From the NCBI GenBank assembly GCA_013414725.1, contig CP058706.1, positions 2,500,544-2,507,007 on the forward strand: 6,464 bases of DNA, written 5' to 3'. The notes beneath the pieces were generated by a model. The model worked only from the letters and a program-made list of their open reading frames with translations. It had not been told where the DNA came from and searched no databases. Shown one piece after another: positions 5,370 through 6,464 of the stretch. Made by a program: the position numbers and the translations under genes. The DNA comes from Coxiellaceae bacterium. GTDB taxonomy: Bacteria; Pseudomonadota; Gammaproteobacteria; GCA-013414725. Each line of letters begins with the position of its first letter. The stretch's first letter is position 1.

Positions 5370-5963
5370 TTGGCTTTCAGCTGCAGAAAAAATAGGGATG
5401 AAATTAATGAGAAAATAAAAGCCTTGAAATACTATCAATTCATGCTAAGCACGCTTGCACAATCCCTTATTGCGCCCAAATCAATCGAACAAACGAATGA
5501 AATTATTGATCTATTGATTAAGCATGAGACGCTATTAGAAAAATCAGACCAATTATGGCAAGAATTAAGCCAAATAGAACAAGATTTAGAAAAACAAATT
5601 TCACTTTATGGTTTGCGAAAAAACAATAATTTTTCCAACATGAATCATTATTGCTTCTTTCCATCACATTCCATACAACAAATTAAAGTAAAACTGTTGT
5701 CGTTTAAAGATGGAATCAAGCAGGATTGGGAACCACTGCTAGATAAAAGCCATTTATTTGCTTCCGAAGAAGAGGTCAGTAAACATTTAACTTCCATCAC
5801 TGACCCTAACTGCCAAGCTATCATATTCGCTTATATTCAGCGAAATTTCCCTGTTGGCACAGGAGAAAATTTTGAATTCTCTTGTTACACAAAAGTTTTA
5901 AAAGCCATGGATGGACTATTAGTGAAAATTACCCAGCTTGAAAAAGCCATCAAACATTTTTAA
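5370..5963 (+). CDS. C-terminal frame of unit C long gene
   Basis: A 197-residue open stretch, the longest frame of unit C. The true join is probably at the six-A run 5387-5392 (AAEK then NRDEINEKIKAL), so the first few residues from 5370 are likely not made. It contains LKYYQFML and IIDLLIKHETLLEK, a heptad-like EKSDQLWQELSQIEQDLEKQ that suggests a coiled coil, and then a region without counterpart in A or B (HYCFF, DWEPLLDKSHLF, CQAIIFAYIQRNF). It ends LEKAIKHF. Confidence 0.5.
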   Translation: MAFSCRKNRDEINEKIKALKYYQFMLSTLAQSLIAPKSIEQTNEIIDLLIKHETLLEKSDQLWQELSQIEQDLEKQISLYGLRKNNNFSNMNHYCFFPSHSIQQIKVKLLSFKDGIKQDWEPLLDKSHLFASEEEVSKHLTSITDPNCQAIIFAYIQRNFPVGTGENFEFSCYTKVLKAMDGLLVKITQLEKAIKHF

Positions 5964-6027
5964 CTGCTCCTCAACCAACAACAGGAAACCAAAACGATTA
6001 CAATGTACCGCTGCCATCATTTAGCGG

Positions 6028-6243
6028 TTAACAAGATGGTTTTGCCGCAAACGCCTGTTCCTCATCAGGAGCCGTTGTTATCTGATGGTACCCACGACTT
6101 TGTTGGACAGGCAGGCGTTTTGGCAACGATGACTTGACTTGTGAAATGCATGTTAATGTGGCAGTGACATCATGCAGAAAAGACTCAGTATTTTCACCTG
6201 AAGTTTGGTTTTTCTTTGATCGGCTAGGATTTGTTTTTAGCAT
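6028..6243 (-). CDS. Small convergent gene after unit C, uncharacterised 71-residue protein
   Basis: The start at ATG 6243 (MLKTNPSRSKKNQTS) is preferred over the in-frame ATG 6258, because GGAGGA at 6256-6251 is seven bases upstream of it and would otherwise be inside the gene. The N-terminus is basic and Ser/Asn-rich; a segment ESFLHDVTATLTCISQV may be a short helix; the rest is polar and charged and ends AAKPSC. It occupies the same place and orientation as the small genes of units A and B. Only a loose FL-x-x-x-x-S/T resemblance to their FLQQAS core can be seen, so homology is not claimed. No PmrA-type box precedes it. It is not recognised as any named family. Confidence 0.5.
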   Translation of the reverse strand: MLKTNPSRSKKNQTSGENTESFLHDVTATLTCISQVKSSLPKRLPVQQSRGYHQITTAPDEEQAFAAKPSC

Positions 6244-6278
6244 TATTTGCTCCTCCATGGCATTATCATTGTGGTGAA

Positions 6279-6307
6279 ATCATATCATTTTTACTTAACA
6301 CTGACCA
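6279..6307 (-). promoter_or_regulatory. Promoter of the small gene at 6028-6243
   Basis: On the minus strand TGGTCA (6307-6302), a 17-base gap, TATGAT (6284-6279). This gives a start near 6272 and a leader of about 29 bases before ATG 6243. It overlaps the pncB promoter, so the two may compete. Confidence 0.5.
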
Positions 6308-6323
6308 TTATTTGATAGATAAT
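6295..6323 (+). promoter_or_regulatory. pncB: Promoter of pncB
   Basis: TTAACA (6295-6300), exactly 17 bases, GATAAT (6318-6323): one mismatch in each hexamer from the sigma-70 consensus. The predicted start near 6330 leaves about 25 bases of leader. No strong Shine-Dalgarno sequence is seen before the ATG. Confidence 0.55.
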
Positions 6324-6354
6324 CGCTCTCACTTACCGAATTGGCAGACTGTAC

Positions 6355-6464
6355 ATGACAATCTCACCTTTACTCACTGACTATTATCAGCTGACTATGG
6401 CCTATGGCTATTGGCAGTTACAACGCGCAGAGCAAGAAGCCGTCTTTATACTGTCTTTTCGCAA
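6355..6464 (+). CDS. pncB: Nicotinate phosphoribosyltransferase, N-terminal part (partial)
   Basis: The first 36 codons run off the window end. The sequence MTISPLLTDYYQLTMAYGYW, then EAVFILSFR, matches the N-terminus of bacterial nicotinate phosphoribosyltransferases (LLTDxYQLTMAYGYW ... EAVFxxFFRK). The enzyme joins nicotinate to phosphoribosyl pyrophosphate with ATP hydrolysis to make nicotinate mononucleotide, the entry step of NAD salvage, in the cytoplasm. ATG 6355 is chosen because the family motif begins within five residues of it. Catalytic residues lie beyond the window. It is a housekeeping gene, unlike its left neighbours, and is divergently transcribed from the small gene at 6028-6243. 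Confidence 0.85.
   Translation, partial: MTISPLLTDYYQLTMAYGYWQLQRAEQEAVFILSFR

Larger units (their letters stand above)
4312..5963 (+). pseudogene. Unit C: frameshifted long helical protein, distant relative of A and B
   Basis: The start is ATG 4312 with a strong GGAGG at 4301-4305. Four -1 steps join the frames into 551 residues with no other stop: near 4392-4398, 4643-4646, 5072-5091 and 5387-5392. The protein is helical and Lys/Glu/Leu/Ile-rich, with no signal peptide or clear membrane segment. Similarity to A and B is patchy: AQLVCEKIAIL against AKLLCEKIEKI; VCCEIIWLRSLN against CTSYLRALSN; LKYYQFMLSTL followed by IIDLLIK against LKWYEFQLRQL followed by IEALIK. About 150 residues after the last block have no counterpart. 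A further -1 step at 5941-5945 would replace the end AIKHF by a polar tail running to TAA 6029-6031, like the tails of A and B. I do not recognise the family. The upstream box and neighbours suggest the same regulon and probably the same use as A and B. Confidence 0.6.

Noticed and set aside
6028..6243. Homology of the third small gene to the small genes of units A and B
   Set aside because: Position and orientation agree, but beyond a loose FL...S/T pattern I cannot align the sequences, and the PmrA-type box is missing.
6285..6300. PmrA-type box upstream of the third small gene
   Set aside because: A single GTTAAG half-site occurs on the minus strand, with no second half-site at the 11-base period on either side.

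Overview
The window looks like an accessory locus from a gammaproteobacterium of the order Legionellales (Legionella/Coxiella type). It is bracketed by two recognisable housekeeping genes: the 3' end of queG (epoxyqueuosine reductase, 1-192) and the 5' end of a nicotinate phosphoribosyltransferase gene (pncB type, from 6355). The Legionellales assignment rests mainly on regulatory DNA. Five tandem half-sites of the form NTTAA-N5-NTTAA match the PmrA response-regulator element, which in Legionella and Coxiella marks many Dot/Icm type IV secretion genes and effectors. No Dot/Icm component gene lies in the window, so the effector reading is an inference.

Between the flanks lie three units in a row. 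Each has a long A+T-rich plus-strand gene for a helical, probably coiled-coil protein (units A 333-1929, B 2324-3911, C 4312-5963), followed by a short convergent minus-strand gene (1917-2112, 3935-4129, 6028-6243). A and B are clear paralogues over their whole length. They share the promoter, start site, protein blocks, small convergent gene and that gene's promoter box, so they are a tandem duplication with an offset of about 2.0 kb. C keeps the layout, but its protein shows only scattered similarity to A and B, and its small partner is not clearly related to the other two.

None of the long genes is one open frame. Reading them against each other gives continuous proteins of about 534 (A), 529 (B) and 551 (C) residues if 13 frame changes are bridged. 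Twelve of these are -1 steps, and nearly all sit at runs of A on the coding strand. No stop codon was found apart from those created by the shifts. Two shift positions are the same in A and B, and one of them in B is a canonical A-AAA-AAC slippery heptamer in correct phase. Three explanations remain open: undercalled homopolymers in the assembly, recent decay by A-run deletion, or true recoding or transcriptional slippage. They make different predictions that can be tested.

Regulation is readable. A and B each have box-N10-TAAAAT upstream of the long gene. C has a box with a weaker -10. The small genes of A and B have their own boxes facing the other way. The third small gene and pncB have ordinary, interleaved divergent sigma-70 type promoters without a box. 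No RNA genes, insertion sequences, CRISPR arrays or convincing intrinsic terminators were seen.
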